Shown piece by piece: positions 26,001-33,331 of a stretch of DNA of 44,154 bases; the stretch's first letter is position 1; each line of letters begins with the position of its first letter. This DNA comes from Candidatus Cloacimonetes bacterium 4572_55 (lineage in GTDB: Bacteria > 4572-55): positions 1 through 44,154 of the forward strand of contig NBMB01000039.1 of NCBI GenBank assembly GCA_002084765.1, read 5' to 3'. The notes under the pieces are model-generated. The model worked only from the letters and a program-made list of their open reading frames with translations. It ran no database searches and was not told the DNA's origin. The translations under genes were made by a program, and so were the position numbers.

Positions 26001-26815
26001 GGAACCACCCGGGTCGGATGACCGGTGCGATGCCGCCATTGCGCCAATATCTCGGCATACTGAACGCAATTATCCGGGGTAACAATGAGATATAGACCCG
26101 GCGCGACTCCGATCTGCTCGGCGATGTCGTCATAATTCATCACGATTGCGCGATAGAGAGGATCAAAGGCTTCGGATAGAGGGCGATCGTGCACCACAGC
26201 ATCAGTCAGGCTCGCGCCGTCTGTCTGCACTTCGATCTCGATATGTGTATAAACCCGAAGCGCGCGGCTCACTGGGTTATATTGAACCGGAGAGATCGTC
26301 AGATTTGCCAAACGCAAGTCGCGCATGATATAAGATTCGCTGATTGTCGCGGGCTGATCCGGAAAAAACGCGTTGGTTGTGTAAATATCGACATTTTTTA
26401 CAAATGCAGGTTGGGGATCGCCCTCTTTGTATGATGGCTGAGCCGGCATAACATCGATATCAGTCAGTTCTTGATATTCGGCGGCGACGATCCGAACCCG
26501 CGCATGAGTCGAGGGAAGGGCGATCGATTTGGAAATAACCGGAAGTTCCGGTGATCCGACGTCAGCCGTATAACCGGTTTCTACAGACAGGTGCAACGCT
26601 TGATAGATGTGATCTTCTCGCTCAATATCCATAGACTGAATGCCGAACACGTCCACACTGAGCACCGTTTTTTGTCCGTCCGACGAGATCATTTCGATCT
26701 GAGGGGCTTTTGGCGAGAGCTCCTTAGAAAAGGCGATCCACTGATCCGCAGCCGCGGCAAACAGATTGGAATGAAGTAGGAAAAAAATAGACGTGATTGA
26801 AATTAAAACCCTCAT
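23069..26815 (-). CDS. Gingipain-like C25-family peptidase with sorting-like tail
   Basis: The start is set to the ATG at 26815 (GGGAGG four bases upstream; signal peptide MRVLISITSIFFLLHSNLFA), giving 1,248 residues. A gingipain-type propeptide region (about 70-225; GSPELPVISKSIALPS) precedes the C25 catalytic domain (about 235-600; YLIVTPDNCVQYAEILAQWR, YIVLIGDESG, VVSIVCGTGDYG, CFGEAWISVG). The Cys of SIVCGTG matches the catalytic Cys region, but the usual GHG His motif reads NYRGTG, without His. CARDB-like and other beta modules follow (about 690-930), then a lectin-like domain and a FlgD-like/type IX-sorting-like tail (NYPNPFSPQT to RMVLIR). It is probably exported to the surface. Whether it is an active protease is uncertain. 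Confidence 0.88.
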   Translation of the reverse strand: MRVLISITSIFFLLHSNLFAAAADQWIAFSKELSPKAPQIEMISSDGQKTVLSVDVFGIQSMDIEREDHIYQALHLSVETGYTADVGSPELPVISKSIALPSTHARVRIVAAEYQELTDIDVMPAQPSYKEGDPQPAFVKNVDIYTTNAFFPDQPATISESYIMRDLRLANLTISPVQYNPVSRALRVYTHIEIEVQTDGASLTDAVVHDRPLSEAFDPLYRAIVMNYDDIAEQIGVAPGLYLIVTPDNCVQYAEILAQWRHRTGHPTRVVPISEISSNPNPSPVTIKNFLQDAYENWEIPIEYIVLIGDESGYISIPDYVYNTSFGSYASDHKYAMLDGDDFIADAIIGRISVDNTSQLGNYISKVLAYEQVTHVDPDDEWFTRACLVSGNVWNTITTKWTNIWIMERLQEQGYTEFDTIFDPYPYPINQSLNQGVSIVNYRGTGWAEAWGSNEYSVSDIFNLQNGWKTPIVVSIVCGTGDYGSGYVDPCFGEAWISVGTSANQKGGVAFFGATDGDTHTKWNNPIAIGFYWGLLQEGIGRFGQCMLRGKLMQYSAFPAFVYDGGMIEQYHHTYNMLGDPALTVRTGTPMPLIVDYPEIFPLGQNNFTISVLDHNDNPVQKALVCLLKSGEGEDEVFARGYTNVAGEITLLVDPQTAGGMLVTVTKSNTVPHLGEILVIQEEYSVGLDHLELIDQGNGDNLPNPGETVTLNVSLKNFGVQGVDNISATLSCLQSDIDILVPTSEFGAMDSGSIAEGSFEIMIPDAWQHGQTGRFQIQIFDNAGHEWSSMCDITISAPLFHIRSLYFSDTGSDEYVDPGEEVGLTINIVNVGEQGAENVQATVSDVSHDFVDVAQTPCDFEDVPANGSATNIQALVMGIHDQAPIGSQLSMRLELTYNNGHSQSVDFIIPVGNVTSEAVVGPDSYGYYAYDSDDPSEYRTTYDWVEIDPTLNGSGVQLNLFDDNTGVVDLPFTFKYYGQDYDRLSICSNGWVSFGATHWALFRNWQIPNPAGPDAQVMVFWDDLDATPYSAHVSYAYDAENHRFIVEWYNLPPRWNQSHRESFELILYDPQHHSTLTGDGDIVFQYKTVSNLDYENNYATVGIESPDQIDGIQYHYMNIEHPAGVPIEEELAIRFSTNLPFPSELVHNGDPEVRQHSLFLAQNYPNPFSPQTTIRYQLPSSQEVRLKVFNIGGQLIRTLIEDEMKAAGSHTVSWDGLNSQNDPVQSGVYFYRLETLTGSQIKRMVLIR

Positions 26816-27287
26816 AAAACCTCCCGAAATAACTCCAAAATTCAGAGTAACTTCCAAAAAAATATAATAAAAATAAACACCAAACGATAATTAACGCCTC
26901 TCAAGGACTCCGCTTTTTACGAACCAATTGATTGGCAAATTCTCTGAGAATTGAGCAATTTTTTTGCCGAATTTAAAAATTCGAATTTTTTTTATGAAAA
27001 CGACCAGGTTTGCTTGATTTTGCTTCTCAAAATTAAAATGGGTAATCCCTAATTTCCAAAAAATGTTCATTTCCGGACATATTGACATCAAAAAATCCCG
27101 AATAGAAAATGTAAATCGGAAGCAATTTTTATTTTTGCAATGGATTCACATGATTACACGGGTTGGAGAAAATGTTTTCGTAAATTTATAAATTATTTGA
27201 CTTGACTCAGTCTCAAGTGCGTTTACTATGTTTAAAGCACTTCTTCTCTGTTCATAATTTTCCAATCGAAGGCCATTATAGCTTGCC

Positions 27288-27328
27288 CAGCAATTCCCGC
27301 TCATCGATAATTTTTGGATTTTTATTTT
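27288..27328 (+). repeat. 41-base direct repeat, left copy
   Basis: Begins CCAGCAATTCCCGCTCATC and matches 28612-28652 with one mismatch (G against T at the 20th base). The two copies bracket the small CxxC gene and the methyltransferase gene. Confidence 0.9.
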
Positions 27329-27332
27329 TTTA

Positions 27333-27384
27333 ATCTTGTTTTTTAATCTTGTTTTTTAATCTTGTTTTTTAATCTTGTTTTTTA
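27333..27384 (+). repeat. Tandem repeat, 13-base unit, four copies
   Basis: AATCTTGTTTTTT is repeated exactly four times starting at 27333, 27346, 27359 and 27372, directly after the left 41-base direct repeat. Confidence 0.93.
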
Positions 27385-27440
27385 CGGATAAATTGATTAT
27401 TCTATCTGGTGTTTGGCATGAAATTGGTTTCAAATTCAGC

Positions 27441-27581
27441 TCACATCGGGTGGACAATTGAGCCGCCAAAAATCTGATGATGATAGGTAATCTCGCCACT
27501 CTTTTTGTTCACCTTTTCCAAACAGTTTTCACAGCGGATTGTCTCCCGCACTTGATCCAATAGTTTTTCCTCGGTAGCCAT
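27441..27581 (-). CDS. Tiny CxxC protein of unknown function
   Basis: A 46-codon frame on the minus strand, too short for usual gene finders: MATEEKLLDQVRETIRCENC, then LEKVNKKSGEITYHHQIFGG and SIVHPM. One CENC pair and two adjacent His could bind a metal. AAGGGG lies about 8 bases before the ATG. It sits inside the repeat-bounded island, divergent from the methyltransferase gene. I do not recognise a family; it may be real, a fragment, or chance. Confidence 0.4.
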   Translation of the reverse strand: MATEEKLLDQVRETIRCENCLEKVNKKSGEITYHHQIFGGSIVHPM

Positions 27582-27801
27582 GATGTTTCCCCTTGACAAA
27601 GTGTGGTAAACCGGTTATTTTTTTCCTATTGATAGTTTGAATCCGTGGTTAAACAGGATACTCCATAAATGCTTGTGCCAATATTCGATTCAAGCTGACG
27701 AATCATAAATATTTATTAGGTATATATTTAGTGGTTGTTTTTAAATTATGATAGGCGGATTCATTCCACCGATTAAGTGTTATCCCAAAGGAGAGAAGTT
27801 C

Positions 27802-28569
27802 ATGCTGCAACAATATATTTGGAAAAGAAAAAAGATCCTGAGAGGTTTAGTAAATACAAAATTCCGAAAATACGGAGTTCCTTATGATACTAAATCCTGG
27901 TGGGATTCCGACTTTTATGTTTCTGGAGTCAGTGACAGGCAAACGATATCACCGAAAAAAAGTGAGATATCTTCTTTGTATCACTACTGTTCAGTAGAGC
28001 AACTTATTCTAAGAGCTATATTCAATAATAATATTGTAACAGATAACATTAGAGTCCTAGATATTGGTTCTGGTTCTGGACATTGGATAGACTTTTGGCA
28101 AAAGCTGGGAGCGTTCTCTATAGATGGAATTGATATATCACAATCCTCTGTCGATTATCTAACAAGCAAGTACTCCTCCAATAAAGCAATTGAAATCCAT
28201 CACGGACATGCAGCCAACCTCATTAGGACAATAAATCGAAGCTATTCTGTAGTTAATGCGATTGGGGTTATGTTTCATATAATTGACGACCAAGATTGGT
28301 CAGACACCATACTAGCAATTTCAGACCAATTAGATTCACAAGGAATATTTGTGATTGGAGGACACTTCGGTCTGTTAGATAATATTGATGTACAAATTGA
28401 TCAGAATGGACATATCAATAAACGCCTCAGAAGCAAGCGTCATTGGGAAAGAAAGCTTCGAGAGTGTGGTTTCTCCACTAGTCAACTTTATCGCAATAAT
28501 GCTTATTTAAGTATCAGAGACACATTACCTGAAAATAGCATTCTCATCGCTTACAAAGATATGGGATAA
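27802..28569 (+). CDS. SAM-dependent methyltransferase (class I)
   Basis: The ATG at 27802 is preferred to that at 27748 because AAAGGAGAG lies just upstream; this gives 255 residues. Motif I (RVLDIGSGSGHWIDFW) is near residues 82-97, and an acidic residue follows at the end of strand 2 (IDGIDISQSSVDYL). A later VNAIGVMFHII segment matches motif IV. The substrate cannot be told. Short, AT-rich codons (AGA, ATA, AAT) set it apart from its neighbours: in 28021-28080 only 18 of 60 bases are G or C, against 33 of 60 at 37681-37740. It lies between 41-base direct repeats, which suggests acquisition by transfer. Sugar or small-molecule methylation is more likely than DNA methylation because no DNA-methylase motif (DPPY/NPPY) is seen. 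Confidence 0.85.
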   Translation: MLQQYIWKRKKILRGLVNTKFRKYGVPYDTKSWWDSDFYVSGVSDRQTISPKKSEISSLYHYCSVEQLILRAIFNNNIVTDNIRVLDIGSGSGHWIDFWQKLGAFSIDGIDISQSSVDYLTSKYSSNKAIEIHHGHAANLIRTINRSYSVVNAIGVMFHIIDDQDWSDTILAISDQLDSQGIFVIGGHFGLLDNIDVQIDQNGHINKRLRSKRHWERKLRECGFSTSQLYRNNAYLSIRDTLPENSILIAYKDMG

Positions 28570-28611
28570 CGCTTCACATCACCGGCAGTAAAAAGCGTCG
28601 CTCGTTCCTCG

Positions 28612-28652
28612 CCAGCAATTCCCGCTCATCTATAATTTTTGGATTTTTATTT
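28612..28652 (+). repeat. 41-base direct repeat, right copy
   Basis: Matches 27288-27328 with one mismatch, in the same orientation, 1,324 bases away. A 13-base piece of it recurs inverted at 28824-28836. Confidence 0.9.
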
Positions 28653-28852
28653 GAGAACATACCTATCCCCTGCCACATACGGCCTTTTTCGACAAAACCG
28701 ATTGCCTGTCGGTTGTTGATAATAAGCACTTTTTTCGGAATATTTTTTCATAATCGCTACGCTGAATTTTTATTAATGACCACCTTTAATCAAATCCTGT
28801 GATTACACGCGGTTGATGCATAGGCGGGAATTGCTGTAATTTGATTATTATA

Positions 28853-28881
28853 TTGACAATTAGAGAATTATTTTTTACTTT
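28853..28881 (+). promoter_or_regulatory. Possible promoter of the repeat-protein gene
   Basis: A perfect TTGACA (28853-28858) is followed after 17 bases by TACTTT (28876-28881), about 75 bases before the start codon at 28955. The -35 is consensus and the spacing ideal; the -10 is weak. Confidence 0.35.
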
Positions 28882-28954
28882 AGTTGGCGTCATTTATCAA
28901 GTGATTGTAACTGGGTTGAAGTTCACTAATTTTCTAATCTGGAGGTTTTTTTAC

Positions 28955-30433
28955 ATGAGAGTTAAGGTATTTTTTTCAGCGTTTTCCATTATGATCATGA
29001 TTATGATCATGGCAACAACCGATCTGTTTTCCGATCCACGGGATATTATCGTAGATTGGAGCTTTTACTACGGGGGTGCTGACAACGAAGAGGCGCATTC
29101 GATCATTCCCGTTGACGGCGGCGGGTATATTGTCGCCGGTTATACCGAGTCGTACGGGTACGGCGAATATAGCAAACCCGATATATGGCTGCTCAAATTA
29201 GATCAATACGGGGAGGTCGAGTGGGATCATACTTATGGTGCTGACGACAGTCTCGATATTGCGTATTCCGTCATCCAGACAGCGGACGGGGGCTATATTT
29301 TGGCTGGTGAACGCATGGAAACTTTTGGATTTGGCGGTGGGGATGCGATCATCCTCAAGGTTGACGCGTCCGGGACTCAAGAGTGGTTAAAACGCTATGG
29401 CGGTAACGACGGCGACATGGTGCGTTTTATCAGCGAGACCGAGGACGGCGGTTATATTGCTTGCGGTGTGACCCGGTCTTATGGCGCGGGATGGATTGAT
29501 GGCTGGGTTTTAAAAATCGACGCGGATGGCAACGAAGAATGGAACGCCCTTTTCGGCGGTGATGAATACGAGGTGATCAAGGCAATCTACCAAACTGAAG
29601 ACGGCGGGTACATAGCCGCGGGTTATACCTCTTCACAAGGAGCCGGTGGGAATGATATCTGGTTGCTCAAATTAGACAGCGACGGCGTCATGGAATGGGA
29701 GACGCTGTATGGCGGTCCAGGTCGAGATCGGGCATATTTTTTGAATAAGACCAACGACAATAACTATATCCTGACCGGTGAATTTGACGTCAATGGAGAA
29801 GGCGATCTCATCGTGATGAAGGTCGATCCCATGGGAAATATCCTGTGGCAACAGACTTATGACAAAGCCGCGGACGACGAGGGTCATTATATCGAGCAAA
29901 CAACGGATAACGGTTATATTGTCGCTGCCTGGGCAGGATATCAGGGCAATCCTTGGACACAAATGTGGGCACTCAAACTGGATGAAGAGGGTCAGCTCAT
30001 CTGGGATGGCGTGTATGGCGGACCTGCCTCAGACGCGGCTCATGTCGTCAGGAAAACTCCGGATCACGGCTTTATCGTCGGCGGTATGACGCTATCCGAT
30101 GGAGCGGGTAGGGTCGATATGTGGCTGATGAAGTTCATTGACGATGAGATTTCGATCGAAGAAAACAACGTCCTCGACTCTGGCTCCCAACTCAATTGTT
30201 ACCCTAACCCGTTTAAATCCAGCTTGACCATCGAATATCCACTTGTCGATAGATCAGCTGAAATTGGGATTTATAATATTTCGGGACAAATGATAAAAAC
30301 AATCCCGCTGAACGGGGATCCTGTTGTCTGGGACGGGAAAGATCGCTCGGGAAATGCCGCAGCAAGTGGGTTGTATTTTATCATCCCCGGGCAGAGATCA
30401 GATTTGGCTAAGAAAGTCGTTTTGATTCGATAA
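28955..30433 (+). CDS. Secreted seven-repeat protein with sorting-like tail
   Basis: The ATG at 28955 has GGAGG nine bases upstream and begins a signal peptide (MRVKVFFSAFSIMIMIMIMA). The 492-residue protein has seven repeats of about 52 residues, each with a GGYIVAGYT-like strand, a W-L-K-D (WLLKLD) strand and a W-YGG turn. This pattern probably forms a seven-bladed beta-propeller. A compact FlgD-like/type IX-sorting-like tail (CYPNPFKSSLTIEYP, IYNISGQMIKTI, SGLYFIIPG, ending VVLIR) follows. No catalytic motif is seen; a structural or binding role at the cell surface is likely. The signal peptide contains a run of ATGATC/ATGATT codons, so several in-frame ATGs exist; the ribosome-binding site favours the first. 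Confidence 0.85.
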   Translation: MRVKVFFSAFSIMIMIMIMATTDLFSDPRDIIVDWSFYYGGADNEEAHSIIPVDGGGYIVAGYTESYGYGEYSKPDIWLLKLDQYGEVEWDHTYGADDSLDIAYSVIQTADGGYILAGERMETFGFGGGDAIILKVDASGTQEWLKRYGGNDGDMVRFISETEDGGYIACGVTRSYGAGWIDGWVLKIDADGNEEWNALFGGDEYEVIKAIYQTEDGGYIAAGYTSSQGAGGNDIWLLKLDSDGVMEWETLYGGPGRDRAYFLNKTNDNNYILTGEFDVNGEGDLIVMKVDPMGNILWQQTYDKAADDEGHYIEQTTDNGYIVAAWAGYQGNPWTQMWALKLDEEGQLIWDGVYGGPASDAAHVVRKTPDHGFIVGGMTLSDGAGRVDMWLMKFIDDEISIEENNVLDSGSQLNCYPNPFKSSLTIEYPLVDRSAEIGIYNISGQMIKTIPLNGDPVVWDGKDRSGNAAASGLYFIIPGQRSDLAKKVVLIR

Positions 30434-30457
30434 CTTTTATTTGTTCGGCATTTTACA

Positions 30458-32137
30458 TCATACCTCGAATCCGTCCTCGAATTCCTTCTCGCTGACAGGC
30501 ATATAGATCGAGTTGTCTTGGCACCGTTTCTGTTGACGGGAGTCGGAAAAATATTTTATCCATTCCTCGGGCGCGTTCAGAGTCTCGCCTCCGTGCGGGG
30601 TCATCCGCCTTCGAATCTGGCACAACACCGGCGTATTGATCGCACTGCCTGCGATGACAGCCTGACCCTTAGTCAACGCGGGCAATTCGTTCAAGATGTC
30701 CCGCCCGGCACTCTCTACCCCGGAAGCAATGCTTGTCTGATCGATCGGGTTGACGATACGCATGATAATTTGCGTCATACATTGCGACAGAACGTCTTGA
30801 TCCAGCTTCCCCGGACGCTGGCTGATAATGGCGACGCCCACGCCGAACTTTCTCCCTTCCGATAAAACAGTCTTGAGCAGATCGGTCGTGGTCACAATCG
30901 CTCCCTGCGGCGCAAAACGATGCCCTTCTTCCAAAATCACGAACACTGGATAATTCAAATACCGCTCATGATCGGGATCCGAGACCTGACCTTTTTGCGT
31001 ATCGATCCGCGCCTTGTAGATCCGGCGCAAAACAGTAGCCACGATCACCCGCTGGTCTTCCACGTCAATATCGGACATCTGCAGAACCGTGCATTGACCG
31101 GGACGCACCAGGTCCTTCAGCGGAATATGCTCCCGATCTCGAAACAGCGTTGAATTGTTAAATTTGGAATCCAACCGCCATCGTAGCGCGTCGACCGTGA
31201 TCACATCAGTCGGATTTTTCTCTCCTCTTTCCACCCGCATCCTTTCTAACTCTAAGGTCAGGTCGCGGTAAGACCAGGAACCATCGCTCATTTCGCTTTG
31301 ATTTTGAGCCTCGTTAAACGCCTCTCTTAGGAAATAATTCATCTTTTCGGTCATATTTGGGAGCAATGCTCGAATCTCTCCGAGTTCTAAAGAAGATATC
31401 CTGATATAAACGCGATCCGGTTGAAATATTTTGACATACGGCGAATAATTCCCCACCTCCTGAAATTTTGGCTCGCTTTCTATCTGTTTCAAAGAGCTAT
31501 ATTCGCTATGCGGATCGATCACCAACACCGCGGCGCGGTTATATGGTCGCATCAGCTCCTCAATCAACACGCCGGCTGTATAACTTTTGCCGCTACCGGT
31601 GCCAGCCAAGATCGACAAGTGGGTGCTGACCACATCCTTGACGTCCAGCACCACAGGCACGCTATCCGGATCCCTGGTCAACAAATGACCGATATGCGCG
31701 GAACCCGTCTCCTCAAATTTCCTGGGCGACAACGCGTGAGTCAACGCGCGGTCAGATACAAGATAAATCTGCTGACCCGGGTCAGGCGAAATACGAGGAT
31801 TGACAAACTCTCGCATTTCCTCTTCATAATAGCCCTTGATCGTCACCGTCACCTCGTAGAGTTCGGGACGGGTCAACTCGCAGCCGATCAATTTGGAGAC
31901 GGCTTGGGGAGATATATTTGGGTTGGAAAAAAACCCGTCGGGTAGCCGACGTCCCAGTTGTCTCTCGGTGATACTCCCGAAGATCGCTTTTTTATCAGAC
32001 CCGATCGGCGCGTGATAATAGACAAATTCACCGATTCGAGTATCAATATTATCCGAGGTGATAAATATATATTGATGAGGCGTCTCTCCCGGTCCCTTGA
32101 CTGTGCCGACCAATTTGCCCTCGCTGACAGTTTTCAT
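30458..32137 (-). CDS. HerA-like ATPase (FtsK/HerA superfamily)
   Basis: The start is set at the ATG at 32137, eight bases after GGAGG. The 559-residue protein has an N-terminal HAS-barrel (about 1-130), then the HerA ATPase core. Walker A is AGTGSGKSYT (near 177-186) and Walker B is VFVILEEGHRFAP (near 397-409). Downstream lie the sensor segment ISQRPGKLDQDVLSQC and RIVNPIDQTSIA. HerA proteins form hexameric DNA-pumping motors that in archaea work with the NurA nuclease in end resection; in bacteria they also occur with nucleases or Sir2-like partners in defence. No NurA, Sir2 or nuclease gene is seen here, and its upstream neighbour is a cobalamin adenosyltransferase, so the role is open. 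Confidence 0.9.
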   Translation of the reverse strand: MKTVSEGKLVGTVKGPGETPHQYIFITSDNIDTRIGEFVYYHAPIGSDKKAIFGSITERQLGRRLPDGFFSNPNISPQAVSKLIGCELTRPELYEVTVTIKGYYEEEMREFVNPRISPDPGQQIYLVSDRALTHALSPRKFEETGSAHIGHLLTRDPDSVPVVLDVKDVVSTHLSILAGTGSGKSYTAGVLIEELMRPYNRAAVLVIDPHSEYSSLKQIESEPKFQEVGNYSPYVKIFQPDRVYIRISSLELGEIRALLPNMTEKMNYFLREAFNEAQNQSEMSDGSWSYRDLTLELERMRVERGEKNPTDVITVDALRWRLDSKFNNSTLFRDREHIPLKDLVRPGQCTVLQMSDIDVEDQRVIVATVLRRIYKARIDTQKGQVSDPDHERYLNYPVFVILEEGHRFAPQGAIVTTTDLLKTVLSEGRKFGVGVAIISQRPGKLDQDVLSQCMTQIIMRIVNPIDQTSIASGVESAGRDILNELPALTKGQAVIAGSAINTPVLCQIRRRMTPHGGETLNAPEEWIKYFSDSRQQKRCQDNSIYMPVSEKEFEDGFEV

Positions 32138-32150
32138 TTGTGCGTCCTCC

Positions 32151-32174
32151 ATATTTTCATATTTTCATATTTTC
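32151..32174 (+). repeat. Tandem repeat, 8-base unit, three copies
   Basis: ATATTTTC occurs three times in a row in the short spacer between the HerA-like gene and the adenosyltransferase gene, beginning 14 bases upstream of the HerA start codon on the minus strand. Confidence 0.85.
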
Positions 32175-32181
32175 CATAAAG

Positions 32182-32733
32182 TCAGTGTCTCGATTGCCAG
32201 ATGGATTCTTTCTTTTCATCGAGAAAATTCACATATCTTGCCAAAATAAATAAAAGATCGGACAGACGGTTCAAAAAAGCAAGCGTATGCCCGTTTATCG
32301 GCTCTTGTTCGCTGAGAGAGGACACATGGCGTTCGGCACGACGGCAGACGGTGCGAGCCAGGTGCAGTTGCGCGGCAAGATACGCGCCCCCCGGAAGAAT
32401 AAAACTTCGGATTTCCGGAAGTCCAGCGTCTACCTCATCGATCCACCCCTCCAGCATTTTCACCGGTTCCGCGGTAAAACGCTCAATTTTATCCTCATGC
32501 TTGTTGCGATAAGGCGTTGCCAGGTCCGCCCCCAGAGCGAACAAATGCGATTGAATGGCGACCAAAAACCCGTGTATGTCCTCCCATGGACACTCGGATA
32601 GAACCACGCCCAGCATAGCGTTCAGTTCGTCGACTGTGCCATACGCCTCGACGCGTGGGTCATGTTTACTGACTCGGTGCCCTCCCACAAGCACGGTATT
32701 TCCCCTGTCGCCCGTCTTGGTATAAATTTTCAT
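32182..32733 (-). CDS. Cob(I)alamin adenosyltransferase, PduO type
   Basis: A 183-residue enzyme that transfers the adenosyl group of ATP to cob(I)alamin to make coenzyme B12. The N-terminus shows the family ATP-binding signature (YTKTGDRGNTVLVGG, then HDPRVEAYGTVDELN). The C-terminal half has the helical-bundle motifs LPGGAYLAAQLHLARTVCRRAER and LNRLSDLLFILAR. All key family residues are present. It is the first gene of a likely pair with the HerA-like gene, which begins 44 bases downstream. No B12-dependent enzyme or cobalamin riboswitch is apparent in the window. Confidence 0.93.
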   Translation of the reverse strand: MKIYTKTGDRGNTVLVGGHRVSKHDPRVEAYGTVDELNAMLGVVLSECPWEDIHGFLVAIQSHLFALGADLATPYRNKHEDKIERFTAEPVKMLEGWIDEVDAGLPEIRSFILPGGAYLAAQLHLARTVCRRAERHVSSLSEQEPINGHTLAFLNRLSDLLFILARYVNFLDEKKESIWQSRH

Positions 32734-32827
32734 AATGATTCCAATCGATCATAGAGTTCAAAAATTATTCGCTTAGATTTTTATAAAAATAGCTGATTTA
32801 TTCTCGTAGTCAATTATTTTGTATGTA

Positions 32828-33050
32828 ATCACGGAAATCGATCCGCAGATTATCGCAGATTATCGCAGATTAAGAATTGATAATTAAAGAATTATATCTT
32901 TTTTGCCAAATTTTCTTCAGGAAAACGGAGCTTTTGCGCGCATTTCACTATATTCGCCTTGGAAATGTCGTTAAAAATAGACTTTAACCCATTAAATATC
33001 AAACATCTGAGGTCTCTGGTTCTCCAAGGCTTATGAATAATGCAGGATAA
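32828..33050 (+). repeat. Intergenic repeat, copy B (longest copy)
   Basis: Starts at ATCACGGAAATCG and ends with GAATAATGCAGGATAA, one mismatch from the right end of copy C. It contains a middle segment (about 70 bases after the AAATTTTCTT block) missing from copy C and partly kept in copy A. The left terminal repeat is not recognisable. Confidence 0.75.
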
Positions 33051-33123
33051 AAAAGAACCGGCGAATTATTAATTTTATTGCTTTTTCTCCAGCTTTGCGT
33101 TTTATTCTATACTTTCATAGAGT

Positions 33124-33154
33124 CAAAAGAAATTATCAAAAGAAATTATCAAAA
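33124..33154 (+). repeat. Tandem repeat, 13-base unit, two and a third copies
   Basis: AAAAGAAATTATC occurs twice in a row followed by AAAA, about 180 bases before the first gene of the ligase cluster. Confidence 0.7.
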
Positions 33155-33331
33155 TAAAATATAAAATTTTTATTATTAACGAATTATCGTTACTTTAATT
33201 TGAGTCAAAAAAAATGACCTGATTTATAAGCGGAAGGTAAGTATATACTTTTCATTCTTTGTAACGATTGTAAATATTGGAAATTACGATGAAATCAAAA
33301 TCTTACGCTCCAGCGTGAGAAAGGAAAAATG

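Larger units (their letters stand above)
26816..27440. other. AT-rich spacer upstream of the C25 gene, left edge of the island
   Basis: About 620 bases with no supportable gene. A 66-codon minus-strand frame here (26891-27091) has no convincing ribosome-binding site or family likeness. The region holds a TGATTACACG box (27151-27160), the left 41-base direct repeat (27288-27328) and a 13-base tandem repeat (27333-27384). Confidence 0.5.
28570..28954. other. Spacer after the methyltransferase, right edge of the island
   Basis: About 385 bases without a supportable gene. It holds the right 41-base direct repeat (28612-28652), a second TGATTACACG box (28800-28809), an inverted 13-base copy of the repeat start (28824-28836, GCGGGAATTGCTG), and a possible promoter for the next gene. 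Confidence 0.5.
32734..33331. other. Spacer between the adenosyltransferase and the ligase cluster
   Basis: About 600 bases that contain repeat copy B (32828-33050) and a 13-base tandem repeat (33124-33154). The remainder is AT-rich divergent promoter DNA; no small gene is supportable. Confidence 0.55.

Noticed and set aside
26891-27091. 66-codon minus-strand frame upstream of the C25 gene
   Set aside because: No good ribosome-binding site, low-complexity composition expected from AT-rich DNA, and no family likeness.
27333-27384. Possible CRISPR-like array
   Set aside because: Units are 13 bases, directly adjacent without spacers, and no cas gene is present; this is a simple tandem repeat. 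The same reasoning applies to 19855-19900 and 34386-34463.
27802-28569. Methyltransferase as part of a restriction-modification system
   Set aside because: No DPPY/NPPY DNA-methylase motif and no restriction endonuclease gene beside it; a small-molecule or sugar methyltransferase is more likely.
28841-28954. 38-residue N-terminal extension of the seven-repeat secreted protein
   Set aside because: It overlaps the likely promoter and lacks a ribosome-binding site; GGAGG and a clean signal peptide mark the start at 28955.
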